Source: a virus. Taken from it: 37,600 bases of DNA. The position numbers and the translations under genes are program-made. Positions within the stretch are counted from its first letter, which is position 1. Each line of letters opens with the position of its first letter. The DNA lies in the IMG/VR virus record IMGVR_UViG_3300047365_000335, positions 1 through 37,600 of that record; one strand, 5' to 3'. Shown piece by piece: positions 1 through 8,447 of the stretch. The notes under the pieces are model-generated. The model was not told the DNA's origin. It searched no databases and saw nothing but the letters and a program-made list of their open reading frames with translations.

Positions 1-2
1 AA

Positions 3-80
3 ATAATACGAGTAGGATTTCCGCGATACTTTTTTGGATTGACTGGTTTATACAGTCCCGAGTATGCCATAAATATATAA
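3..80 (+). CDS. 3' end of an upstream gene (partial, possible tail protein)
   Basis: An open frame enters the window at position 3 and stops with TAA at 78-80. It gives 25 residues that include RYFFGLTGLYSPEYAINI, a composition plausible for a protein C-terminus. The next gene is a tail-tube-family protein, and in T4 the gp48 tube cap gene precedes gp54, so a gp48-like protein is a reasonable guess. The fragment is too short to prove this. A second open frame through the same bases is less protein-like. Confidence 0.35.
   Translation: MIRVGFPRYFFGLTGLYSPEYAINI
68..75 (+). promoter_or_regulatory. T4-like late promoter (CATAAATA)
   Basis: CATAAATA lies about 28 bases before the GTG start at 103. 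It differs from the T4 late consensus TATAAATA at one base. The same CATAAATA form recurs at 16796-16803 at a similar distance from a gene start, which supports a functional role. Confidence 0.55.
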
Positions 81-102
81 GATCCCACGATTATATTTAG
101 CA

Positions 103-750
103 GTGGCAGTAACAAGAATTGATCAATTCATGACACAAATCGGTGCTAAAGGCGGAATGTCGCTGACATCGGGATTTGATGTTGAATTTAATTTTGCTGG
201 CAAGAATTTAGAAGCAGTAAAACAATTTTATCAAGGTCAAGATAAAGAAATTGTAACAATGTTGTGCGATGAAGCACAACTACCCAATGTGCAATCTGCT
301 GTAGCACAAATTAATGGTAGGCATTTAGGAGAAGGTCCAGTATATTATCCACATACGAGAATTTTTACAGATATTAGTTTAGGATTTTTATTAGATGCAA
401 AAATGATACCATTAAAGTTTTTTACTGCTTGGTACAATACTATTTTTGGTGAGGGTCCAGATTTTCGACATGATGGCACGATCGATGGTGCCCTAAGTGC
501 AGATTTACCCGGTAAAAGTAATCGAATTAATAGAATTAATTACATGGATGAATATACATGTACGGCAAAAATTATTAAAACTGAACCAAATCAAAATGCT
601 GCTAATGGTAGAGCACCAATAGCATATTACTTGGAAAATTGTTACCCGTATTCTATTGACGCAGTTCCTTTGGCTTATGGAACATCTCAGGTAACAAGAG
701 CGACAGTTAATTTTTACTATACAAGGCATCAAGTTGCATACGGAAATTGA
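103..750 (+). CDS. tail tube / baseplate tube-initiator family protein (gp19/gp54-like)
   Basis: This 215-residue protein looks like the T4 gp19 tail-tube fold family, which also includes the tube-initiating baseplate protein gp54. The N-terminus MAVTRIDQFMTQI, the SLTSGFDVEFNF strand and the C-terminal strand ATVNFYYTRHQ fit a small beta-rich tube protein. Because a gp26-type baseplate gene follows, a gp54-like tube initiator at the baseplate-tube junction seems more likely than the bulk tube protein, but this is inference from context. The start is GTG at 103, since no ATG in frame precedes the conserved-looking N-terminus. A late promoter-like octamer lies just upstream. No catalytic motif, signal peptide or membrane segment is visible. 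Confidence 0.7.
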   Translation: MAVTRIDQFMTQIGAKGGMSLTSGFDVEFNFAGKNLEAVKQFYQGQDKEIVTMLCDEAQLPNVQSAVAQINGRHLGEGPVYYPHTRIFTDISLGFLLDAKMIPLKFFTAWYNTIFGEGPDFRHDGTIDGALSADLPGKSNRINRINYMDEYTCTAKIIKTEPNQNAANGRAPIAYYLENCYPYSIDAVPLAYGTSQVTRATVNFYYTRHQVAYGN

Positions 751-804
751 GTTTTTCAATTCTGTAAAAGTCGAAAAATTTTCCTCGCTTATTTTTAAGT
801 CAAA

Positions 805-831
805 AAGTCGCTATATATAAATATACGACTT
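805..831. repeat. inverted repeat enclosing the late promoter
   Basis: AAGTCG (805-810) and CGACTT (826-831) are perfect inverted repeats separated by 15 bases that contain the late promoter octamer. Another copy of AAAGTCG occurs nearby at about 766-772. This may be a protein-binding dyad or an RNA hairpin, or chance in AT-rich DNA. Confidence 0.4.
816..823 (+). promoter_or_regulatory. T4-like late promoter (TATAAATA)
   Basis: This is an exact match to the T4 late consensus TATAAATA, about 20 bases upstream of the ATG at 844, in the only sizeable gap (93 bases) between the first two genes. It would drive the gp26-to-spike run of genes late in infection. Confidence 0.7.
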
Positions 832-843
832 GAAATTGTTTTA

Positions 844-1557
844 ATGGCATTACCAACCCTTGGTTACCCAACTTATGAGTTAGAGTTACCATCTACAGGA
901 AAAACTATAAAATATCGTCCATTTTTAGTTAAAGAAGAAAAAGTTCTTTTAATTGCGCTTGAATCTCAAGATGAAAAGCAAATTGTTAGCGCAGTAAAAG
1001 ATTTAATTAAAAATTGCGTTATTTCTAGAGTTAAAGTTGATACACTTCCTAGTTTTGATCTTGAATATTTGTTCTTAAAAATTAGAGCAGCATCAATTGG
1101 CGAATCAATTGTTTTAACAGTTACTTGCCGTGATGATAATGAAACCAAGGTAGAGGCAATCATCAATATTGATGAAGTTGAAGTTATAAAACCTGAGGGG
1201 CATGATAAAAAAATTATGTTTGATGATAACTTTGGCATTATCATGAATTATCCGAGTATGAAGCAATTTATTGAACGTGAATTTCTTCAGAAAGATATGC
1301 AAACCGATGAAGTGTATAGTTTCATTTCTGAATCTATTGAGCAGATTTTTCAAGGTGAAGATGTATATGATTCTTCTACTACATCAAAAAAAGAGTTTCG
1401 TGAATTTGTCGATAGTTTGACTACAAAACAATTTGAAAAAATTCAACAATTTTACGCAACTGCTCCAAAATTGTCTCATACATTCACCGTAATTAATCCT
1501 AATACCGGTAAAGAATCTGATTACACAATTGAGGGACTACAGAGTTTTTTCGCATAG
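844..1557 (+). CDS. gp26-like baseplate protein (T4_baseplate family), likely frameshift donor
   Basis: The 237-residue product resembles the T4 gp26 / 'T4 bacteriophage base plate protein' family, which acts in baseplate hub assembly. Family-like features are the N-terminal strand LGYPTYELELPSTG, then YRPFLVKEEKVLLIALES, and a helical C-terminal half. The gene ends at a -1 slippery heptamer (T TTT TTC, 1545-1551) two codons before its stop. The -1 frame is open without a stop into the 49-residue frame that follows, giving a predicted 299-residue long form. That layout matches the G/GT tail-assembly chaperones of other phages, so the protein may be a chaperone for the tape measure rather than, or as well as, a hub part. 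The family assignment is fairly firm; the frameshift is inferred. Confidence 0.75.
   Translation: MALPTLGYPTYELELPSTGKTIKYRPFLVKEEKVLLIALESQDEKQIVSAVKDLIKNCVISRVKVDTLPSFDLEYLFLKIRAASIGESIVLTVTCRDDNETKVEAIINIDEVEVIKPEGHDKKIMFDDNFGIIMNYPSMKQFIEREFLQKDMQTDEVYSFISESIEQIFQGEDVYDSSTTSKKEFREFVDSLTTKQFEKIQQFYATAPKLSHTFTVINPNTGKESDYTIEGLQSFFA
1532..1551 (+). other. candidate programmed -1 ribosomal frameshift site
   Basis: In the gp26-like frame the codons read agT TTT TTC, which is a canonical X XXY YYZ slippery heptamer at 1545-1551. A Shine-Dalgarno-like AGGGA (1532-1536) sits 8 bases upstream, close to the spacing of the stimulatory element in E. coli dnaX. After slippage the reading continues through RIALFQNNLEGYYR directly into the ATG at 1593, in frame and without a stop. 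Confidence 0.65.
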
Positions 1558-1592
1558 CACTCTTTCAAAACAATTTGGAGGGGTATTATAGA

Positions 1593-1742
1593 ATGAACTT
1601 TGCTTTGATGCAGTATCATAAATATAGTTTGACTGAGATTGAGAATTGGTTGCCTTGGGAAAGGGAAATTTACACAACTTTCCTTATGCAATATCTTGAA
1701 GAAGTCAAACAAAAACAAGAACAAGCGAAAGCAAGCAGATAG
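1593..1742 (+). CDS. small frame downstream of gp26; probable C-terminal extension made by frameshift
   Basis: This open frame encodes 49 residues if started at ATG 1593 (MNFALMQYHKYSLTEIENWL and on to a Lys/Gln-rich end). It is predicted helical and carries a WLPWEREIY motif typical of the 'T' part of tail-assembly chaperone pairs. A good Shine-Dalgarno (GGAGGGG, 1577-1583) allows separate translation, but the frame stays open upstream to the slippery site at 1545. Both a free 49-mer and a 63-residue extension of gp26 are therefore possible. The stop overlaps the GTG start of the next gene (TAGTG). A gp51-type hub-assembly role is possible by position only. Confidence 0.65.
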   Translation: MNFALMQYHKYSLTEIENWLPWEREIYTTFLMQYLEEVKQKQEQAKASR

Positions 1743-4714
1743 TGGCAAATATCTCTAAAACATATAGTGGTGATTTTACTGGTTTTATTGCCGGTAAATT
1801 GTTGAATGCCGCTGGAATGGCGAAGGGAGAGAGTGATAGAAGGGAAGTAGATAATTTAGAAAAAGCAAAACCAGGATCTTTATTTGCAAAAGCACTACAA
1901 AGTGAGTTTGGTGGTGATTTGTATAGTAGAACTCTGGGTAATTTTGATCCCCGGAAAAGTGCGGGTGAAACAGATAGATCTTCATCTAAAGAAGGTAGAT
2001 ATAAAGCACAATTTAAAGATGTGCCATCAGAGACAAAATCTCAATTAGAAGATGCTGAACGTGAACTTTTTGCAGAAGATGATTCTATTCCAGTAAAAAA
2101 TGAAGATGCTAGAGAGCATATTTCAAAACTTATTGGTGTCGGGTTAGATGTAAAATTAATTCAGTTAGATTCTAGAATTGGTAAAATTACTAATCATGTA
2201 TCTGCTGTACAAGAAAATGCTGCTAATACACAAAAATTACTTGTAGATCAAACTGAATTACTTGAGTCAAAGTTTGATCAAATTTTAGAAATTTTTTCTG
2301 GTCAGGTAAATTACCAAAAAGAACTTTCTGATCAGGCGAAAGTAAAAAGAAGAGAAAGTGAATTAGAACAGGAGAAAGATTTATCTACTACAAAAGCAAT
2401 TGAAGGAATTGGTGGAACTGGAAGTAAAGGAAATTTAACTTCATCAATTTTTAATAAATTTTTTGGTAGATATTTAAAAAATTTAAGAAGGAGAGTTACA
2501 TCTAAAGTTTTTGGGAGAAAAGGAGCAAACAAACCAAGAGTAAGACCTCGTAGATCTTTAGGGAAGTCGTCTAAAACTGGTAAACAAGTTGCCAGTCAAA
2601 TTGGCGATAAAATTTCGGGTAAATCTGGAGCAAAACTTCTTTCAAAATCTGGAAAAACTGCAGCAACTAGAGGTCTAGGTAAATTTGCTAAATTTATTCC
2701 GGGATTGAATATAGCAGTTGGTCTTGGGGAAGCTGCTTATAGATTCTCAAGAGGTGATACAGTCGGCGGGATTATGAGTTTGGGATCTGCCATTCCTATT
2801 GTAGGATGGGGATTCACAATTGCTGATATTTCACGTGATCTTGGATATGATCCATTAAATACAATGCCATCAGGTCAACAATATGAGAGGGGAACATCAC
2901 TCACTGAACCTGGAACTGCAATGCTTCATGGCACTGAAGCAATCTTAGGTGAAAATGATAGGATGTCTTCGCAGCAGGATGCGATAAACCGAGTTGGATC
3001 TACGTTAGTTTCTTCATCGGTTTCCTTTGCTGAAGCTTCAGGAATGGGTTCAGAAGTTAAATCTCAACTTAAAAGTTCTGGATTATCATTTGACATTGTA
3101 AATTTTCCAGTTGTATCTAAAATTGGTCGTAAATCTGGTTCAATTTCGGCATTAAGAGATTCTAGTATTGAAGATCTGTTCAAAATAAAAAGAAATGAAC
3201 CAGAGATAGAAGATATAGAAGAAGATATAGAAGAAGAAGAAGAAGAAGATCCTAATAATCCTAGATCTGCCAGACCTAGACGGAGATCTCGAAGAAATAC
3301 TTCAGGACCTAGATTAACTCAGAGATTGGGAAATCAATCTCAAATATGGAATTCCAATATGGCAGCAACTGCTGTGACATTTGATGCTGCACAAGGAAGA
3401 GATCGATCTGGAGAACCGGGAGTTGACTTTAGTTATAATAATATTTACAAAAACTATGCTATGTTTGATGGTGAGGTTACATATGTGGGACCTTGGGGTG
3501 CGGGATATGGAGGAACCGTTCATATTAGAAGTGTAGACCCTTCTAATAATAATAAAGAATTTGATTCTTTATACGCACACTTTGCACCTGGAACACAAAC
3601 AGTTAACGTAGGAGATCAAATATCTGCTGGTCAATATCTTGGACCAGTTGGATGGGTAGGACCCTGGAACAGTGGTAAGGCAGCTTCTGGTGCTGGTAGT
3701 ATGGGCGGACCACACACTAGTTTAGATTTTTATGAACCAATTGATCAAAATACTGGTGAATTAGTAGATTATTCAAATTATAGATCATTACAGCAACATG
3801 TTCTAGACATGGAGGGAAAAAGTCCTACTTCTAGTTCAAAAGTTAAAAACTCTACTAATAAATCTGCTAAACAAACTACTCAAGGTGCGAATCAGAATGG
3901 TAATACTATGGGACTTAAAAGACGTAGTATTGGCGGATCTGCAAATCGAGTAAAGTTTAAAAATTCTATAGAAAGACGTACATATAATGCATTAAACAGC
4001 AAAGGGTTTACTGCAGCACAAATTTCTGCTATTATGGCAAATTTTGATATTGAAACTGGTGGATATCGTACAATGTATCAAGATAGCGGTGGTCCTGGTC
4101 GTGGTTTAGCACAATGGGAAACTCCTGGACGTTGGGATCAAGCTTTAGAATGGTATGAATCTCAAGGTAAAGATCCTAAAAAACTTATTGATGACGTTGA
4201 AGGTCAAATTGATTGGATGATGCATGAATTCACAAACCATCCAACTGATAGTGAAGGTAGACCATCTCTTCCATATGGGTTTTCGTATTCTTTAAATGAT
4301 TGGAAAAGTTCTTCTAAAGATCCAGTAGAACTGGCAAAATCGTGGATGAATTGGTACGAAGCACCTGGGACTCCTCATACAACGCAGAGATTTGCTAGTG
4401 CCGTCAGATATAGTAAAATGCTACCTAGATCTGGCGCTGAAATAGATGCCCAAATTAAAAAAAATGATGCGGATAAGTTGAAATATAAAAATGATCCGGC
4501 GGGATACTTTGGATCTATACCAAACACCCGTCCTAGTTCTCTTACTGCAAGTAGTAATATAGCAGAAGAAATGGAAGAAGATTCTATGGTTCAATTGGTT
4601 TACGTCATCAACAACACTATTGCGGCGTCTCCTCTTCCTCCTGTTATAACTAGTAGAAACGTAGCAAAAAATAATTACGTTGATCAATATCGCATGGCAG
4701 TTTTAGGGGCATAA
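1742..4714 (+). CDS. tail-associated lysozyme/structural protein with degenerate M23 domain
   Basis: This is a 990-residue virion protein. Its N-terminus (MANISKTYSGDFTG) is nearly the same as that of the next gene (MANISQTYSGDLTT), which supports the GTG start. Residues about 130-220 look coiled-coil, about 230-300 are very basic, and about 310-365 are Gly/Ala-rich and hydrophobic. An acidic run of Glu lies near 487-503. Residues about 543-667 resemble an M23/LytM peptidase (VDF, YAHF, GPHTSLDF), but the first metal His is replaced and the H-x-H motif is broken. Residues about 748-893 resemble the phage tail lysozyme family (ANFDIETGG, GLAQWE), with Glu771 the likely catalytic acid. Probable role: hub or tape-measure-linked protein that opens murein during DNA entry. 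Domain calls are by eye. Confidence 0.75.
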   Translation: MANISKTYSGDFTGFIAGKLLNAAGMAKGESDRREVDNLEKAKPGSLFAKALQSEFGGDLYSRTLGNFDPRKSAGETDRSSSKEGRYKAQFKDVPSETKSQLEDAERELFAEDDSIPVKNEDAREHISKLIGVGLDVKLIQLDSRIGKITNHVSAVQENAANTQKLLVDQTELLESKFDQILEIFSGQVNYQKELSDQAKVKRRESELEQEKDLSTTKAIEGIGGTGSKGNLTSSIFNKFFGRYLKNLRRRVTSKVFGRKGANKPRVRPRRSLGKSSKTGKQVASQIGDKISGKSGAKLLSKSGKTAATRGLGKFAKFIPGLNIAVGLGEAAYRFSRGDTVGGIMSLGSAIPIVGWGFTIADISRDLGYDPLNTMPSGQQYERGTSLTEPGTAMLHGTEAILGENDRMSSQQDAINRVGSTLVSSSVSFAEASGMGSEVKSQLKSSGLSFDIVNFPVVSKIGRKSGSISALRDSSIEDLFKIKRNEPEIEDIEEDIEEEEEEDPNNPRSARPRRRSRRNTSGPRLTQRLGNQSQIWNSNMAATAVTFDAAQGRDRSGEPGVDFSYNNIYKNYAMFDGEVTYVGPWGAGYGGTVHIRSVDPSNNNKEFDSLYAHFAPGTQTVNVGDQISAGQYLGPVGWVGPWNSGKAASGAGSMGGPHTSLDFYEPIDQNTGELVDYSNYRSLQQHVLDMEGKSPTSSSKVKNSTNKSAKQTTQGANQNGNTMGLKRRSIGGSANRVKFKNSIERRTYNALNSKGFTAAQISAIMANFDIETGGYRTMYQDSGGPGRGLAQWETPGRWDQALEWYESQGKDPKKLIDDVEGQIDWMMHEFTNHPTDSEGRPSLPYGFSYSLNDWKSSSKDPVELAKSWMNWYEAPGTPHTTQRFASAVRYSKMLPRSGAEIDAQIKKNDADKLKYKNDPAGYFGSIPNTRPSSLTASSNIAEEMEEDSMVQLVYVINNTIAASPLPPVITSRNVAKNNYVDQYRMAVLGA

Positions 4715-4717
4715 TAA

Positions 4718-7039
4718 ATGGCAAATATTTCCCAAACATATAGCGGCGATTTAACTACGTCTATTGCTAGTAAAATTTTTGATATCATTAGTGATGCCAG
4801 AGTAGAGAAAAGTAAAGCACAGGAAGAAGCAGACAAATATGGAGTAGATGTAAACTTTACTCCGGGTGAGTTTACTGCTAGGTCTGCTAGAAATGATTTA
4901 ATTAAAAATACTTTAGGTAGTAGGTTTGTTCCTAAAACAAAATATCCTGATTTACTTGCAAGAGGGCAGGCAACATCAGACCCTTTAATGGGAACTCCTG
5001 TTCACCTTAGAAAACTTCCGGAATATCAACAACTTGCTTCAGAAGAAGAGAAAAAATTTCGATCAAGATCTAAAGCAGTTCCTTCGAGAAAACCTTCTAC
5101 TTCACCTTCCGGTTCTTCATCTACAAAACCAGAATCTACTACTTCTGACCCTATAAAGGTTCAGGATAAAAAACTGGGTGTATTTCTTGCTGCAGTTGCG
5201 AAATCTTTAGCTGCAAATGTTGCTTCCATTAACTCCAGAATTGATGAAACTGAGTCTGGTGTTATAGAAGCAAAAGAAGGAATATTTGGAACAATCAAAC
5301 AATTAGAACAAAATTCTGAAATACTCGAAACAAAATTAGATGCAATTATTGACGCATTAAGAGAACAGAATACAAATGCTCAAAAATCGGAGGATAATGC
5401 ACAGTCTCAGCAAAGAGAAGGAGAACTAGAAAAAGAGTCAGATCTTTCTTCTGTTGAGCGCATTATCAAACCAGATGAAAAGCAATCTGATATTATTCAA
5501 TTAAATCTTTTAGATGATATAAGAGAGAATACACAAGAACAGCAGCAATCTATTCCCGATCCTTGGGGAGACGAGGGATTTGAGCGTGGTGGTATTGTTT
5601 CTGGTCCTGATAGTGGATACTTAGCTAAGTTGCATGGGGATGAAATGATCGTCCCACTTGATAATAATTATACTCAAGGACAACCTAGTGCTATTGATGG
5701 AAAAATTGCACAAAAACCAGGAATGCTGGGTAATTTGCCAAAATTTGAACGTGGCACACAAACACCTAGTTTTACTGAATTACCAAAAAATGATAAAATA
5801 AGTTTTTCAAATATCCCCAATAATAATGATAATAATAAAGAATCTGCAGAGATGATAAAATCATCTGAAGATTTAATGAAAGCGATGGATTTTACTATTC
5901 AATCGACTGGTATTATGAATATGATGGCAATGACTAGTGCTATCAATAATATGGGTGGATTAGCAGGCGAAGCAGCAGATCAATTAAAACAAATTATAAA
6001 TCCCATTGCTTCTCATTTTGGTGTAAGTAATAGGATTGCAACTTCTGTAATCCGACAAAAATCTGCTGAACAAAAAGCAGAAGAAAGAAAAGAGAAAACA
6101 AAATCATTTTCATCTGATGTAGAATCCAGAGGAAGAGCATGGTGGGATCCTCTTGGATTGTTTACTGGTCGTGATGGCACAGGAGGAAGTAATTCGGTAA
6201 ACTCAACCACTTATAATCGTACCGGCGGATATCGTGTTGGTGGGGATACCTATAATAGAAAATCTGGTACAGGTGGACCTCTTGGGTTCTTACCTGGAAC
6301 TGGTAGAGTTATGACTCCATCAGCTGGCGACAACGGTAGTTATATGCAAGATGGTAGAACGGTGCAAAAATTCCTTGGAATGGAAGTACCATTTTCTGCT
6401 AAGAGGAGTGGATATACTCCCGAAGACGTTCAAAGATATAACAGTCAGGATTCTGGAACTCAAATGCAGACATATGATGCAGTTCCTCATCCAAGTAGGA
6501 AAGAACTTGCAGAAAAAATGCGTCGGGAATATAATATTAATATAAGTGACCCTGCATATAGAACTCGTAGTGTACAACCACAGGTTACTCCCAGATCATC
6601 AAGACAATCAACAGGTAACAGAAGATTAGATGGTGCAATCCGCAACGCTCAAGATATTGGAGATATGACAGGCACTCGTGGGTTGATGGATCAAACTGCG
6701 ACAATCGCTGAGAAAACACAAAGGCGAAATGATATCTTAAGACAGTATATGCGTGATGCAGGTATGTCTGGTGCTGATGAAAGTATGAATATGTATGGTA
6801 AACCTATGGGAGATCAATCAAATTTAACTTCCCCGGATTATAAACGACAAACTATTGCTCAACTTGATCTTTCTTCTAAAGATCAAGCACTATCTAGATT
6901 GAATAAATCAAGTACTCAACCTGACCCCATCATCATAAATAATCAAACTGCGGAAGATTTCTCTGCTGACATTCCTCGTTCTCATATTGCAAATATGGGA
7001 GATTCTGGTTTATCTGAACTTTATCCTTCTCCTGCTTGA
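4718..7039 (+). CDS. tape-measure-like tail/baseplate structural protein
   Basis: This 773-residue protein starts 3 bases after the previous stop and shares that gene's N-terminal motif. A Ser/Thr/Pro-rich linker (about 120-150) is followed by a helical, coiled-coil-like region (about 150-240). At about 288-312 it carries FERGGIVSGPDSGYLAKLHG then DEMIVPL, a motif common in tail tape-measure proteins (GG-V-GP-x-G-Y-x-A-x-LHG-x-E-x-x-VPL). The rest is low in hydrophobics and rich in Gln, Asn and Ser. Placed between a gp26-type chaperone and a gp27-like hub, it may be the functional equivalent of T4 gp29 (tape measure), possibly sharing that job with the preceding protein. Function is inferred; its structural nature is likely. 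Confidence 0.6.
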   Translation: MANISQTYSGDLTTSIASKIFDIISDARVEKSKAQEEADKYGVDVNFTPGEFTARSARNDLIKNTLGSRFVPKTKYPDLLARGQATSDPLMGTPVHLRKLPEYQQLASEEEKKFRSRSKAVPSRKPSTSPSGSSSTKPESTTSDPIKVQDKKLGVFLAAVAKSLAANVASINSRIDETESGVIEAKEGIFGTIKQLEQNSEILETKLDAIIDALREQNTNAQKSEDNAQSQQREGELEKESDLSSVERIIKPDEKQSDIIQLNLLDDIRENTQEQQQSIPDPWGDEGFERGGIVSGPDSGYLAKLHGDEMIVPLDNNYTQGQPSAIDGKIAQKPGMLGNLPKFERGTQTPSFTELPKNDKISFSNIPNNNDNNKESAEMIKSSEDLMKAMDFTIQSTGIMNMMAMTSAINNMGGLAGEAADQLKQIINPIASHFGVSNRIATSVIRQKSAEQKAEERKEKTKSFSSDVESRGRAWWDPLGLFTGRDGTGGSNSVNSTTYNRTGGYRVGGDTYNRKSGTGGPLGFLPGTGRVMTPSAGDNGSYMQDGRTVQKFLGMEVPFSAKRSGYTPEDVQRYNSQDSGTQMQTYDAVPHPSRKELAEKMRREYNINISDPAYRTRSVQPQVTPRSSRQSTGNRRLDGAIRNAQDIGDMTGTRGLMDQTATIAEKTQRRNDILRQYMRDAGMSGADESMNMYGKPMGDQSNLTSPDYKRQTIAQLDLSSKDQALSRLNKSSTQPDPIIINNQTAEDFSADIPRSHIANMGDSGLSELYPSPA

Positions 7040-7042
7040 TGT

Positions 7043-8440
7043 ATGAATAATTCAAAACCGTATGCATCATCCTGCACAGTAAAACAAATTTCAATTTGGA
7101 AAGCGGGAGCAGAACAAGAAAAACCATATGCTAACTTGATTGGCATGGTTACTCATATGCAGTACCATGAAGATATTTTTCATCCAGCATATAGTGCTAC
7201 TATGGTTGTTGTTGATAATCAAGAATCATTAGTATCATCAATGCCTATTCAGGGATATGAAAAGGTTGTAGTTGAAGTTGAAGATACAAATTTAGAGAAG
7301 TATTCTTACGAATTTAGAGTTTGGAAAGTAGCAAATAGAACAAGTTCTGAAAGAACTCAAATTTATACTTTATGTTTAATTTCTGTTGAAGGTCTTTTGA
7401 ACGAAGGAATGCGTGTAAATACGATTCAAACTGGCACTCCAACTGAAATTGTTTCTCGCTTATTAAATCAGAAATTGGGGGTTTCTCCATCTCAAATTTT
7501 TGCACAACCTTCTGAAGGAAGAATTAAAAATCTTCCTATAAAGAAAAGTCCGTTTTCAGTCATCAGAGAATTGCAATCAAAAAGTGTTGCAATAAATGAT
7601 CCTGTTAAAAAAACTATTTCAAATACCACATCATCAAATTCTGCAACATATTCTGGAGTTAGTGATGTTGGATCTGGAGCTCAAAAAGCAAAAGGAACAG
7701 CAGGGTTTTTATTTTTTCAAAATAGAAAAGGATTTGTATTTAAATCTATTGACGAATTATGTTCTATAAAAAATATTCCGGTAGTAGGTGATGAATTTAC
7801 ATGGTCTCCTGGAAAAACTAATTATGAGTCGCGAAACAAAATTCAAGAAATTGTATATGGATCTGAAATTGATATAATGAAAAAAATGCGCGAAGGAACA
7901 TTTAGTTCAATCGTTTGTTATATGGACATAAATACTGGAAAATACGAGGAATTTGTTTATTCGTTAGAAGATACCTGGAAAGATATGACTCACTTAGGTA
8001 GTCAAACTGATTTACCTGTAGGTCAATCAGCACTCTCGGAATTTCCTTCCCGAGTCATGTCAACTATTGTTAATCATGAGTGCTGGTATAGTGGTTCTGG
8101 TGTCGCATCACAAGATTCGGAATATATAGATAATCAAAAAAGATACTTATCACAAGGTCTTTCTAGATTGGGACTTATTTTTAATCAGCAGTTAACAATA
8201 TCCTTAACTGGACATTTAGAATTATCTGCTGGTGACAAAATAGAAATTCGAGTTCCAAATCAAACTGTTGAAAGTCAAAGATTTAAAGAAGTGTGGGATC
8301 CTGAACATAGTGGAACCTATTTAATTAAACATTTGAACCATCAGATTGATGTTTTGGACGAAAACATGTATACTGTATTAGAGTTAGTTCGTGACTCTTA
8401 CGGAATTAAGAACAAAGAGAGTAAAGTAATTACCAAATAA
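7043..8440 (+). CDS. baseplate hub protein, gp27-like
   Basis: This 465-residue protein begins MNNSKPYASSCTVKQISIWK. The N-terminal half looks like a hub beta-barrel (YSATMVVVDNQESL, EKVVVEVEDTNLEKYSYEF, RTQIYTLCLISVEGLL), followed by a helix (TPTEIVSRLLNQKLG). The C-terminal part (ISLTGHLELSAGDKIEIRVP, GTYLIKHLNHQID) resembles the second barrel of gp27/gpD-type hub proteins. It lies between a tape-measure-like gene and the gp5-like OB-fold gene, as expected for the protein that joins tube to spike. The start is ATG 7043, 3 bases after the previous stop. It is longer than T4 gp27 (391 aa). The call rests on topology and context. Confidence 0.55.
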   Translation: MNNSKPYASSCTVKQISIWKAGAEQEKPYANLIGMVTHMQYHEDIFHPAYSATMVVVDNQESLVSSMPIQGYEKVVVEVEDTNLEKYSYEFRVWKVANRTSSERTQIYTLCLISVEGLLNEGMRVNTIQTGTPTEIVSRLLNQKLGVSPSQIFAQPSEGRIKNLPIKKSPFSVIRELQSKSVAINDPVKKTISNTTSSNSATYSGVSDVGSGAQKAKGTAGFLFFQNRKGFVFKSIDELCSIKNIPVVGDEFTWSPGKTNYESRNKIQEIVYGSEIDIMKKMREGTFSSIVCYMDINTGKYEEFVYSLEDTWKDMTHLGSQTDLPVGQSALSEFPSRVMSTIVNHECWYSGSGVASQDSEYIDNQKRYLSQGLSRLGLIFNQQLTISLTGHLELSAGDKIEIRVPNQTVESQRFKEVWDPEHSGTYLIKHLNHQIDVLDENMYTVLELVRDSYGIKNKESKVITK

Positions 8441-8447
8441 AAAGTTT

